From positions 1 to 26,190 of the forward strand of contig CANCBY010000011.1 in assembly GCA_947374445.1 (NCBI GenBank): a stretch of DNA of 26,190 bases, read 5' to 3'. The notes beneath the pieces are model-generated. The model was not told where the DNA came from, ran no database searches, and was given only the letters and a program-made list of their open reading frames with translations. The position numbers were made by a program, and so were the translations under genes. Shown here in pieces: positions 5,900 through 13,105 of this stretch (positions are counted from its first letter, which is position 1; every line of letters begins with the position of its first letter). Source of the DNA: Pseudobdellovibrionaceae bacterium. Its GTDB lineage: Bacteria > Bdellovibrionota > Bdellovibrionia > Bdellovibrionales > Bdellovibrionaceae.

Positions 5900-7257
5900 T
5901 ATCACTTCAATTTTTAGGGGGTGCTGGCACAGTAACGGGTTCTAAGTATCTTCTTTCATTTGGCGACAAAAAAATTTTGGTAGATTGTGGTTTGTTTCAG
6001 GGAGTCAAATCGCTTCGACTTCAGAATTGGGAACGCTTTCCAGTAAATCCTTCGGAAATTGATGCTATTATTTTAACTCATGCACATATCGATCACTCGG
6101 GATACATTCCACTGTTTGTAAAAAATGGTTTTAAGGGAAGAGTGTATTCAACTCCTGCGACACGTGATCTTTGTGAAATTCTGCTTCCGGATGCCGGTTT
6201 TTTAGCAGAAGAGGAGGCGGCTTATCTCAATAAGCATAAAAAATCTAAGCACAGCCCAGCACTTCCTCTTTTTACTTTGGAAGAGGCAAAAGCCTCGCTG
6301 TCGTCGTTTGAAACAATACCGTTTAATTCAATTAAAGACATTTTTTCAAATGTAAGATTCGAATTTAAATATGCAGGGCATATTCTTGGCGCTTCTTCGG
6401 TGATCGTAACTATCGGAAAAATTAGAATTGGATTTACGGGGGATGTTGGACGCCCAAATAATCCAATTTTCTTTGAGCCGACTCCAATGCCACCGGTTGA
6501 CTATCTGATAACTGAGTCGACCTACGGAAATCGCCGTCACGAATCAGTCGATCCTTCTCTTGAACTCGAGAAGATCATTAAAGAAGTAGAGCTTAGTAAG
6601 GGTGTAATTGTGATTCCTTCGTTTGCTGTTGGTCGAGCACAAGAAATCATGTATTATCTTTGGCAGCTAAAAAAGAGTCATCGGATACCTGCGATTCCGA
6701 TGTACCTAAATAGTCCAATGGCGACGGATGTAAATGCGCTATTTATAAAACATCATGAGCTCCACAAGTTGTCTGAAGCCGAGTCCAAAGAGCTTTGTCA
6801 TGTCGTCAAATATGTTCGATCCGTGGAAGAATCTATATCTTTAAATAAAAAATCGGGGCCTATGCTGATCATTTCGGCCAGTGGAATGATCAGTGGAGGA
6901 AGAGTTCTTCATCATATTAAGCAGTTTGGGCCGCTCGAAAGTACAGTTATTGTGCTTGCGGGGTTTCAAGCGGCAGGTACGCGAGGAGAGGCTTTAGAGG
7001 GAGGATCTTCCGAAATTAAGATTCATGGTGCATATGTTCCAATCAGAGCGAAAGTGAAAGTACTTGGAAATATGTCCGCCCATGCCGACTATTGTGAAAT
7101 AGTAGATTGGCTTAAGGGATCGCAATTAAAACCGAAGGCCGTGTTCGTGACACATGGTGAGGCTTCGGCAGCGGATGCATTGCGCTTGCGTCTGACGGAT
7201 ACTTTTGGCTGGAATTGTTTGGTTCCTGTTCAAGGCCAGAGTGTTGAACTTACGTAA
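5896..7257 (+). CDS. Beta-CASP metallo-beta-lactamase RNA nuclease
   Basis: A 453-residue protein of the CPSF73/Ysh1-like bacterial family. Metallo-beta-lactamase motifs are complete: HAHIDH (His62, His64, Asp66, His67), AGHILGASS (His162) and TGDVGR (Asp183), binding two zinc ions. The inserted beta-CASP domain runs from about residue 205, with TESTYGNRRH, an NSPMATDVN segment and SASGMISGGRVLHHI; the C-terminal RMMBL part contains GNMSAHADYCEIVDWL and the final zinc histidine in VFVTHGE. Such enzymes are endo- or 5'-exonucleases acting on RNA. Length is normal for the family. The start ATG overlaps the stop of a small upstream ORF (ATGA), so translation is probably coupled. Confidence 0.95.
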   Translation: MISLQFLGGAGTVTGSKYLLSFGDKKILVDCGLFQGVKSLRLQNWERFPVNPSEIDAIILTHAHIDHSGYIPLFVKNGFKGRVYSTPATRDLCEILLPDAGFLAEEEAAYLNKHKKSKHSPALPLFTLEEAKASLSSFETIPFNSIKDIFSNVRFEFKYAGHILGASSVIVTIGKIRIGFTGDVGRPNNPIFFEPTPMPPVDYLITESTYGNRRHESVDPSLELEKIIKEVELSKGVIVIPSFAVGRAQEIMYYLWQLKKSHRIPAIPMYLNSPMATDVNALFIKHHELHKLSEAESKELCHVVKYVRSVEESISLNKKSGPMLIISASGMISGGRVLHHIKQFGPLESTVIVLAGFQAAGTRGEALEGGSSEIKIHGAYVPIRAKVKVLGNMSAHADYCEIVDWLKGSQLKPKAVFVTHGEASAADALRLRLTDTFGWNCLVPVQGQSVELT

Positions 7258-7332
7258 AGGTTTCAGCATTTTTTAAGTTTGGTTCTGGACCTTGACAGAT
7301 CCTTTTAAAACAACAAATTAAAAACAGAGAAG

Positions 7333-7368
7333 GGTTTTAAAAAATTAAAACCGCTAACCATAGGAGGT
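7333..7368 (+). promoter_or_regulatory. hsp20 5' leader: hairpin plus possible SD-masking RNA thermometer
   Basis: The leader has an 8 bp inverted repeat GGTTTTAA-AAAA-TTAAAACC (7333-7352). Directly after it, 7350-7355 (ACCGCU) can pair with 7363-7368 (GGAGGU, the Shine-Dalgarno) around a 7-base loop: A-U, C-G, C-G, a G-A mismatch, C-G and U-G. A weak stem with a mismatch over the ribosome binding site resembles ROSE-type thermometers of small heat-shock genes. A TTGACA hexamer at 7292-7297 may be the -35, but no convincing -10 follows. Confidence 0.4.
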
Positions 7369-7371
7369 AAA

Positions 7372-7908
7372 ATGAGAATGTTAAATCCAATGTCAGCAGA
7401 GATTGTATGGCCACGTCGTGCTCTATCTCCCACAGGAATGGGAGGCATGCTTGAAGACTTTGATCGCATGGCGGACGATTTTTTTCGCCTGAGTTCTTTA
7501 AGCACTGAAAATTTTAATCCGAGCTGTGATGTCAGTGAGTCAAAAGATAATTATTTAATCACCTTCGATGTGCCTGGTGTAAAAAAAGAAGACATCAAAA
7601 TTGAGGTTCATGATAGCAAGCTTGTAATTTCTGGTGAACGCCAGCGTGAATTCAGCGAGCAAGATGGTGGCAATACGCTTCGTCACGAGAGATTTTATGG
7701 AAAGTTTGAGCGCAGTTTTATTTTGCCCTCAACAGTTGCAGCTGAAAAAATAGAAGCTCATTATGAAAATGGGGTTTTGAATGTAGCTATTCCAAAGGCG
7801 GAGGCGATCAAAAGCCGAACGATTGAAATTCAAACAGTGCAGGGTGGTTTTTTTAATAAACTACTCAATCCTAAAAAAGAACAGAACAAAGAAGTTAAAG
7901 TTACCTAA
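7372..7908 (+). CDS. Hsp20/alpha-crystallin small heat-shock protein
   Basis: A 178-residue cytoplasmic chaperone that binds unfolding proteins in oligomers without ATP. The N-terminal arm (1-50) is followed by the alpha-crystallin domain at about 51-141: CDVSESKDNYLITFDVPGVKK, the KLVISGERQ strand and the hallmark ENGVLNVAIPK (A/G-x-x-x-n-G-V-L). An I-x-I anchor (IEI, residues 151-153) lies in the C-terminal extension, which ends in a basic tail with KEVKVT. ATG 7372 has a perfect AGGAGGT site. The leader can fold over this site, so temperature control of translation is possible. The gene is monocistronic: a strong terminator follows 46 bp after the stop. Confidence 0.96.
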   Translation: MRMLNPMSAEIVWPRRALSPTGMGGMLEDFDRMADDFFRLSSLSTENFNPSCDVSESKDNYLITFDVPGVKKEDIKIEVHDSKLVISGERQREFSEQDGGNTLRHERFYGKFERSFILPSTVAAEKIEAHYENGVLNVAIPKAEAIKSRTIEIQTVQGGFFNKLLNPKKEQNKEVKVT

Positions 7909-7954
7909 CCCCTCACAAACTCCTTCCGATAGCCTATTTCGAGGCTTCTAATAT

Positions 7955-7992
7955 GGTGGCTGTCTTGCTTAGAGACAGCCACCTTTCTTTTG
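7955..7992 (+). terminator. Rho-independent terminator after hsp20
   Basis: An 11 bp perfect stem (GGTGGCTGTCT / AGACAGCCACC, 7955-7983) with a 7-base loop is followed by TTTCTTTTGATTTTG. It is the strongest terminator in the window and closes the hsp20 transcript. Confidence 0.9.
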
Positions 7993-8025
7993 ATTTTGTC
8001 CCGAATGTTGACTAGATTTTTAAAA

Positions 8026-8298
8026 ATGAAAAATGCGTTAAAAGTGTATTCAATCGGTTCGGCAGTGCAGTGGAAGTGGATGGGCCGTTATATCAGCGGC
8101 ACGGTACGAGATATTTTTACCGAGCCCGTTTCTAAATTGATAAAAGGAAAAACAATTAAGCGAAATGGCTCGACCGAAAACCCAGCTTATTTGGTCGAAT
8201 CAAGTCAGGGCAACTTAGCTTTAAAATTGCACACAGAGCTTGAAGCTATTGAAAAAAATAATGCGAGGCCGAGTCGATCAACGATGTTTCGGAGTTAG
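8026..8298 (+). CDS. DUF2945 (HVA1/TUDOR-like) small protein
   Basis: From ATG 8026 the product is 90 residues. Residues 6-70 (KVYSIGSAVQWKWMGRYI, then SGTVRDIF and, after an insert, NPAYLVESSQGNLALKLHTEL) match the DUF2945/hypervirulence-associated TUDOR-like domain: a small beta-barrel opening G-x-x-V-x-W, then G-x-V and P-x-Y-x-V-x-S. Family members are small cytoplasmic proteins of unproven function, sometimes thought to bind nucleic acid or a partner peptide. No good ribosome binding site is seen; ATG 8005 and TTG 7990 are alternative in-frame starts, adding 7 or 12 residues outside the domain. The gene lies just after the hsp20 terminator, so it needs its own promoter. Confidence 0.75.
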   Translation: MKNALKVYSIGSAVQWKWMGRYISGTVRDIFTEPVSKLIKGKTIKRNGSTENPAYLVESSQGNLALKLHTELEAIEKNNARPSRSTMFRS

Positions 8299-8313
8299 AG
8301 AATTTTTTTTAAA

Positions 8314-9027
8314 TTAAAATTTCGCCTGAGCTCCAACACCAATGGAATCATTAGTAAACAAAAAGCCACCAGACCAATCCCGAGAGGGTCCGTACATCAG
8401 AGAAGCCTTAATTTCGCTTTCATGATCGGCATCCCATCTGGGGCGCCAGCGATACTCTAGGTCGGTAAAGACCAAAGAGGTCCATTGAAGATGCTTCAAG
8501 AGATCCAGTCTCAACTTACCTTCGTGGCTTACAAAGACTCTTGATTCAACAAGTGATGGCAAAAGATATCCAATGCCAACCATTCCATAACCTTTGCTAT
8601 TGAAGGCAGTTCCACCGGCCATTAGATTTAGATAATTTCCGAACCAGCGACTATAAAGTGCATCGCCTTCGAAGTCCCATCGGTCTCTAACATCAAATGG
8701 AAGAACGGATTTGTTTGTTGATTCAGCACGAAGTTCAAATTCATTCCAGGTTTGCGACGCCTTCACATTTAGCTCGACACGATTTGTAGCGGCTTGAGCT
8801 GACCCCGAGTAATATAAGTGATCATGCAAATGCGGATCGTGATTGGCATGCATTGCCATACTATTTGACGGTTTAAAAGTTAGATACTTGAGCTCTCGGG
8901 CCATACCCGAATGCATGTGGTAAAGGTTGTGACAATGGAGCATCCAAACGCCAGGTTCATTCGTATAAACTTCAATAACTCGTGTGCCATTCGGTGGAAC
9001 ATCAACTGTGTGCTTTAACGGCGACCC
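8314..9027 (-). pseudogene. 3' part of broken multicopper oxidase: end of domain 3 fused to a CopB-like barrel
   Basis: This frame continues the copper oxidase but is one base out of phase with it. It opens GSPLKHTVDVPPNG (9027 leftward), the strand usually following the HPxHLHG loop, and runs into WMLHCHNLYHMHSGM, the type 1 copper HCHxxxHxxxGM motif of CopA. After a linker with HANHDPHLHDH it enters about 180 residues resembling CopB: SRWFGNYLNLMAGG, GIGYLLPSLVESRVFVS, TDLEYRWRPRWDAD and a last strand ending in Phe, as outer-membrane barrels do. An internal ATG at 8943 exists but has no convincing ribosome binding site, and a product from it would lack a signal peptide. It is probably not expressed as a working protein. 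Confidence 0.75.
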
Positions 9028-10133
9028 GCATGCGCCTCGTGAGAGCTGTGTGCATCTGCAACAGGAGCGGACGCATGTCCACTGTGTTCTGCGTGGCTCG
9101 CATGAGCAGAGTGATCCATCGTTGAATATAGATCAGGCCCTGGTTTGTCGGGAGAAAATACTCTTTCACCCATTCCGATCCAAGCCGAAGCAAAACCTGT
9201 GACATCTTGAGCTGTTGCTCGGAGCTCATAGTTTTTGTGCTCGGGAACTGTGAATATAACATCATAGGTTTCAGCCATCCCCATCAAAAGTTCTTTTGTC
9301 ATGATAGGCTGAATATCTTTTCCATCGGCGGAGATCACTTGCATCGGCAGACCCGCGAGCGAGACATAAAAATAGCTCGATGATCCAGCGTTAATAATTC
9401 GGAGGCGAACTTTTTGCCCAGGATGGGCCATCAAAAGTTGTGAATTGGTTTTTCCGTCAATTAAAAAGGCATCATATCCAATGTCGGAGAGGTCCATTCC
9501 TCCCATGCGCTGCCATTCGTTTGAGAGGAGATTAGAAAGTTTACCGGCCTTAATAGCGCCAATGTATGAACGCACATTGTTTTTTTTGTAGAGATAATAG
9601 TCGCCATCTTTTTTTAAATTTTTAATTATTTGATCAGGATTTTCATCGGACCAATCGCTGATTAGAGCGACGATATCGTGATCGACTTTGATTTCATCTT
9701 TTTTGGGGTGAATAACGATAGCTCCATAGACACCTTTTTGCTCTTGCAGGTCTGTGTGTGAGTGATACCAATAGGTTCCGTTTTGTCTGATCAAAAACTT
9801 AAATGTTCGTGATTGCCCTGGGAGAATGGGAGGAGTGTTCAAATACGGAACGCCATCCTCAAGGGGTGGAAGAAGAATCCCATGCCAGTGGATCGAGGCT
9901 TCTTCATTCGGAAGAGAGTTCTTTACGACAATTTCGGCTTCGTCGCCTTCAGTAAATTCGAGTGTTGGTGCGGGGATGCCACCGTTGACAGTGAGAGCGA
10001 AGTCGACGCTACCTTTTCCGCTTATATTCAGCGATTTATTTTCAATATTTAATTCGTAGTGGACAGTTTTCGCATGAAGCGAAGCGGACGAAATAATTGC
10101 GAAAAACAAAAGTAGCATTGGCACTAAGCGCAT
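9015..10133 (-). CDS. copA: Multicopper oxidase (CopA/PcoA type), truncated by frame loss
   Basis: A 372-residue fragment of a periplasmic copper oxidase of the CopA copper-tolerance type. Residues 1-21 are a signal peptide (RLVPMLLLFFAIISSASLHA). Cupredoxin domain 1 carries the type 2/3 copper ligands HWHG (82-85) and WYHSHTD (123-128); domain 2 follows to about residue 335. Then comes a His-rich linker (about 340-368), and the frame stops at TAA 9015-9017 after HEAHAGRR. PcoA-like proteins continue with a third domain holding HPMHLHG and HCHxxxHxxxGM. Here the HPMHLHG half is absent from every frame, and the rest lies in the next frame downstream, so the enzyme lacks its type 1 copper site. 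ATG 10133 has no close Shine-Dalgarno; GGAGG is about 20 bases away. Confidence 0.85.
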   Translation of the reverse strand: MRLVPMLLLFFAIISSASLHAKTVHYELNIENKSLNISGKGSVDFALTVNGGIPAPTLEFTEGDEAEIVVKNSLPNEEASIHWHGILLPPLEDGVPYLNTPPILPGQSRTFKFLIRQNGTYWYHSHTDLQEQKGVYGAIVIHPKKDEIKVDHDIVALISDWSDENPDQIIKNLKKDGDYYLYKKNNVRSYIGAIKAGKLSNLLSNEWQRMGGMDLSDIGYDAFLIDGKTNSQLLMAHPGQKVRLRIINAGSSSYFYVSLAGLPMQVISADGKDIQPIMTKELLMGMAETYDVIFTVPEHKNYELRATAQDVTGFASAWIGMGERVFSPDKPGPDLYSTMDHSAHASHAEHSGHASAPVADAHSSHEAHAGRR

Positions 10134-10218
10134 AAATTTTCCATTTCGTTAAACATCCTCCAAGAGTTTACCCTTGTTGCGGACTGTTTAACACGTGGAA
10201 TTTTTCTTGAGCAATCAA

Positions 10219-10249
10219 GCCATGCCAAAAGTGGCATGTTTGGCATGGC
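10219..10249. promoter_or_regulatory. Inverted repeat with three phased TGGCATG heptamers
   Basis: GCCATGCCAAA (10219-10229) and TTTGGCATGGC (10239-10249) form an 11 bp perfect inverted repeat around a 9-base spacer. The spacer holds a further TGGCATG, so the heptamer occurs three times (10221-10227 inverted, 10232-10238, 10242-10248), centred 10-11 bp apart on one DNA face. Two alternative hairpins are possible. It lies between the AHSA1 gene stop (10256) and the copper oxidase start (10133), both minus. It could terminate the former, but lacks a T-run, or be the operator of the latter. Confidence 0.55.
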
Positions 10250-10255
10250 GTAATA

Positions 10256-11200
10256 TTAAATTACTTTTTGAAGATACTCTTCTAGTTTTTCGAAAGATCC
10301 GCTCCAACCTTGAGTCATGCCGCTCTTGGCCTTATGAAAAGTCTCACGTTCGGCCGCTGTGGCCTCGCCATAGACCTCCCAATTGATTGTGACCCTTGTG
10401 CTATTTGTGTCCTCTTCTGCGAGAGTGAGGGTTGTGAGCATGGTTTCTGGCCACGTCGGAGACATGGGATGGCGAGTGGTCTTACCATTTTCATCACAAA
10501 AAATTTGAGTGTAGACTATGCGGTTAGGTTTTGTGATTTCTAGATAGTTTGTCTTTCCGTACATTTTCATGTCGTTAGGACCGGTCATGCAATAAAAGCC
10601 AGCGCCGCCAGGCTTGATATCTACGCTGAGAAATTTCATGCTAAAACCAGTGGGCGGAAGCCATTGCGAAAGATGTTTTGGATTGGTCCACATATCAAAG
10701 ACCACATCCATCGGCGCATTAAACGTGCGATTGATCACAAATTTATCTGTTGCAGAGAGATATTCAGCGAGTCGATCCCAAGTGGAATCCCCGCCTGCTT
10801 GCTTGATAAACTTACGAATTTCAATTGCGGCTTCAGCTGTGGCAAGCGCCATGCTCATTTCCATTGTCGTCTTTCCAGACTTTTCTGAAAAGTTAACACT
10901 CACCCGAAATAGCGGTGGTGTTTTGCCATCGCTGCCGTGATCGTATACTAAACGAGAATATTTTTCGACCTCGAGAAATACAGTTTCGTTAGGATAATCG
11001 ACGCCATCCGGACCGTGCATGATGTAGCTCCATGTGCCTCCGGGCTTAACATCTTTATGGTGAGTGGTGATCGTAAAGCCGCGAGGCCCCCACCACTTGG
11101 CAACTTGCTTGGGATCTGTCCAGGCATCCCATACCATTGTTACGGGTGCATCATAAACTCGGGTGATATATATTTCGTTGGGCTTATTTTTTGCGGGCAT
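10256..11200 (-). CDS. Tandem AHSA1/SRPBCC double-domain protein
   Basis: A 314-residue cytoplasmic protein made of two fused AHSA1 domains. Domain 1 (about 8-150) reads ITRVYDAPVTMVWDAWTDP, KQVAKWWGPRGF, KPGGTWSYIMHGPDG and ends WDRLAEYL. Domain 2 (about 155-312) reads INRTFNAPMDVVFDMWTNP, LSQWLPPTGF, KPGGAGFYCMTGPN and ends MTQGWSGSFEKLEEYL. Single AHSA1 proteins are about 150 residues, so this is a tandem duplication or fusion. The fold makes a hydrophobic ligand pocket; ligands are unknown. Its ATG (11200) lies inside the last codons of the ArsR gene upstream (17 bp overlap), so the two are translationally coupled and controlled by the operator at 11555-11574. Confidence 0.94.
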   Translation of the reverse strand: MPAKNKPNEIYITRVYDAPVTMVWDAWTDPKQVAKWWGPRGFTITTHHKDVKPGGTWSYIMHGPDGVDYPNETVFLEVEKYSRLVYDHGSDGKTPPLFRVSVNFSEKSGKTTMEMSMALATAEAAIEIRKFIKQAGGDSTWDRLAEYLSATDKFVINRTFNAPMDVVFDMWTNPKHLSQWLPPTGFSMKFLSVDIKPGGAGFYCMTGPNDMKMYGKTNYLEITKPNRIVYTQIFCDENGKTTRHPMSPTWPETMLTTLTLAEEDTNSTRVTINWEVYGEATAAERETFHKAKSGMTQGWSGSFEKLEEYLQKVI

Positions 11201-11537
11201 TTTTTTTATCCTTTTTCTTTTTTGTCATTGCCTTTAAATAAGCATCTAAGCGATCAAAACTCTCTTCCCAGATTTGACGGTATTCGCTGACCCAGTCAGA
11301 AACATCTTTTAGGGCTTCAGGCTCAATACGGCAAGGGCGCCACTGGGCCTCGCGACTTCTTGAGATGAGTCCTGCATTTTCTAAAACTTTGAGATGCTTT
11401 GTAATGGCAGGTCCCGACATATCAAAAGGCTTTGCGAGATCTTTTACGGTGGCTTCACCCAATGCAAGCTTGGCCAAGATGGCCCGGCGAGTAGGGTCTG
11501 AAAGGGCCGAGAATGTGAGTGTCAATCGATCTTGCAT
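11184..11537 (-). CDS. ArsR-family repressor (AHSA1-linked type)
   Basis: A 117-residue winged-helix regulator. Residues 8-21 (TFSALSDPTRRAIL) are the ArsR family signature, and residues 30-54 (TVKDLAKPFDMSGPAITKHLKVLEN) the helix-turn-helix. The wing holds SREAQWRPCRIEPEAL, then WVSEYRQIWEESFDRLDAYL, the C-terminal helix typical of ArsR proteins coupled to AHSA1 genes, and a Lys-rich tail. No metal-site CxC is seen. The gene is first in a two-gene operon with the overlapping double AHSA1 gene. Its promoter is a perfect sigma-70 consensus and a 20 bp palindrome sits at the start site, so strong expression held down by autorepression is the natural reading. The ligand that relieves it is unknown. 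Confidence 0.95.
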   Translation of the reverse strand: MQDRLTLTFSALSDPTRRAILAKLALGEATVKDLAKPFDMSGPAITKHLKVLENAGLISRSREAQWRPCRIEPEALKDVSDWVSEYRQIWEESFDRLDAYLKAMTKKKKDKKNARKK

Positions 11538-11554
11538 TTGTCCCTTATTTAAAA

Positions 11555-11574
11555 TAACGGTTAATTAACCGTTA
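11555..11574. promoter_or_regulatory. 20 bp perfect palindromic ArsR operator
   Basis: TAACGGTTAATTAACCGTTA is a perfect 20 bp palindrome, 17 bp before the arsR start codon and covering the expected transcription start (about 11573) and the bases just after it. A GTTAATTA partial repeat follows at 11575-11582. Position and symmetry fit binding by the dimeric ArsR encoded next to it. Confidence 0.8.
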
Positions 11575-11579
11575 AGTTA

Positions 11580-11608
11580 ATTATAAGGAGATAAATTGAT
11601 TCTGTCAA
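11580..11608 (-). promoter_or_regulatory. Perfect-consensus sigma-70 promoter of the arsR-AHSA1 operon
   Basis: On the minus strand TTGACA (11603-11608) and TATAAT (11580-11585) are separated by exactly 17 bases. Both hexamers match the consensus at all 12 positions. Transcription would start near 11573, inside the palindromic operator. Confidence 0.85.
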
Positions 11609-11689
11609 TATTTTGAACATCTAAAAAAATTGGATGTTTAGACCAAATTCTGTGATATTCAAAATTATGCGCAAGACCGGTTGTATTTT

Positions 11690-13054
11690 ATGGACGTGAA
11701 AATTTCTCGTATCCTTCATGCGGGCTATCAATTGGATTGCGGAAGTACTCAAATAGCATTTGATCCTATTTTTGAAAATCCCTTTAGTCACAATTGCTAT
11801 GCATTTCCTGATGTTCGTTTTGAAACAGAAAAGATTAGAGACCTTCGCTGGTCAGCCGTATTTATTTCTCATTTTCATGACGACCACTGTTCACTAGAGA
11901 GCTTAAACTTCTTAAATCGAAGCACGCCAATTTTTGTCTACTGCCTCCATGAAGAACTGATTTTGATGATCAGAGAATTAGGGTTCTTGAATGTGCAGTC
12001 ACTAGAACTTGATAAGGCTGTTGTTATAGACACATTTGAGGTGATTCCGCGTCGAGCCTTAGATTCAGATGTTGATTCGATTTTTCATATCAAGGCTGCG
12101 GGCCTCAATATATTGAATGTGGTTGATTCTTGGATTGAACCACTGACGCTATCGAAGCTTACGCAAACTGCTTCGTGGGACATGATTTTGTGGCCATTTC
12201 AAACTATGCGTGAAATTGAAGTTCTTTCTCCTTCACGCGCAACACCAGCAAACGGGTCGTTGCCTGTTGAATGGGTGGAACAGCTTAAAATATTAAATCC
12301 GAGGTATATTGTGCCAAGTTCCTGTCAGTTTGTTCATGAAGATTGGTCCTGGTATAGGCGGGCCTATTTTCCTATTTCATATAAATCGTTTCAACAAGAG
12401 ATCGAAAGCATTTTGCCAAGCGCAAAGGTGATTAGAATGAATCCGTCGGTCTCGTTCACTCTTAATGAGCACTCTTTAACTACATCGCCTGCACTCCCGT
12501 GGATACAGCCCAACGGTGAGCAAAATATTGATTACGAATACGACCTCTATTTGAAGCCGCCATCGACTTCCGAGATATCTAAACGGTTTGCAGCCTTGAA
12601 CAAGAGCCAGTTTCAGTTTGTCTACGATTACTGCCGGTCAGGACTTGTTGAAAAATATAGATCGTTAGCGCCCTCAGAAGATTCATACTTTGATGAAGCA
12701 AGGCTGTGGCGGCTGTCGGTTTATGATCATTTGGGTCAAGGTCGAAATTTCTATTACAGAATCAAGAGTCAAGACATTGAGTTTGTCTCAGCGCGATCTC
12801 AAGACGATTTGGTCGGTTGGCTTACTGAAATTCCGCTTTCGAAGTTTTATGCTGCTTTGGCGGCTGGAGAGTCATTATCTTCAATTTACATTAGAATTAA
12901 TGATTTGATATTTGAGGACAAGATTGAAGAAAAAATTAAAACTGCAGATATTATGGAAGATCCATTGATCCGATGCCTTTTTACTGGAGATTTTGGAGTC
13001 TATCAGCGAGCACAACTTGAAAGGATTCTGGCGCAGCAGAGAATTGTGACGTAA
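11690..13054 (+). CDS. UlaG-like metallo-beta-lactamase fold protein with extra C-terminal domain
   Basis: From ATG 11690 the product is 454 residues (TTG 11681 is an alternative start; neither has a strong ribosome binding site). The N-terminal 250 residues form a metallo-beta-lactamase fold: ILHAGYQLDCGSTQIAFDP, then the metal motif HFHDDH (61-66), a later IKAAGLNILNVVDSW strand in place of the usual GDT, and PSSCQFVHED near residue 214. Residues about 280-454 form a mixed alpha/beta region (FVYDYCRSGLVEKYRSL, DHLGQGRNFYYRI, EIPLSKFYAALAAGESLSSIYIRI) that resembles a lipid- or sterol-carrier-like appendage seen on some CMP-sialate-hydroxylase-like relatives; this is uncertain. No signal peptide. 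The reaction is unknown. It stands alone, divergent from the ArsR operon. Confidence 0.82.
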   Translation: MDVKISRILHAGYQLDCGSTQIAFDPIFENPFSHNCYAFPDVRFETEKIRDLRWSAVFISHFHDDHCSLESLNFLNRSTPIFVYCLHEELILMIRELGFLNVQSLELDKAVVIDTFEVIPRRALDSDVDSIFHIKAAGLNILNVVDSWIEPLTLSKLTQTASWDMILWPFQTMREIEVLSPSRATPANGSLPVEWVEQLKILNPRYIVPSSCQFVHEDWSWYRRAYFPISYKSFQQEIESILPSAKVIRMNPSVSFTLNEHSLTTSPALPWIQPNGEQNIDYEYDLYLKPPSTSEISKRFAALNKSQFQFVYDYCRSGLVEKYRSLAPSEDSYFDEARLWRLSVYDHLGQGRNFYYRIKSQDIEFVSARSQDDLVGWLTEIPLSKFYAALAAGESLSSIYIRINDLIFEDKIEEKIKTADIMEDPLIRCLFTGDFGVYQRAQLERILAQQRIVT

Positions 13055-13105
13055 CTATTGAATAGAGAAATCAATAACAAATTTAAAATGCGAAAGAGGC
13101 AAGAT

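Noticed and set aside
9015..9030. Programmed -1 ribosomal frameshift joining the two copper oxidase parts
   Set aside because: The C-terminal part is in the -1 frame, but no slippery heptamer is seen, and the HPxHLHG half of domain 3 is missing from all frames, so shifting would not restore an enzyme.
9002..9265. 87-codon minus-strand ORF ending MRVAVKAHS
   Set aside because: It lies in the third frame across the copper oxidase; it is a by-product of the His-rich codons and has no domain.
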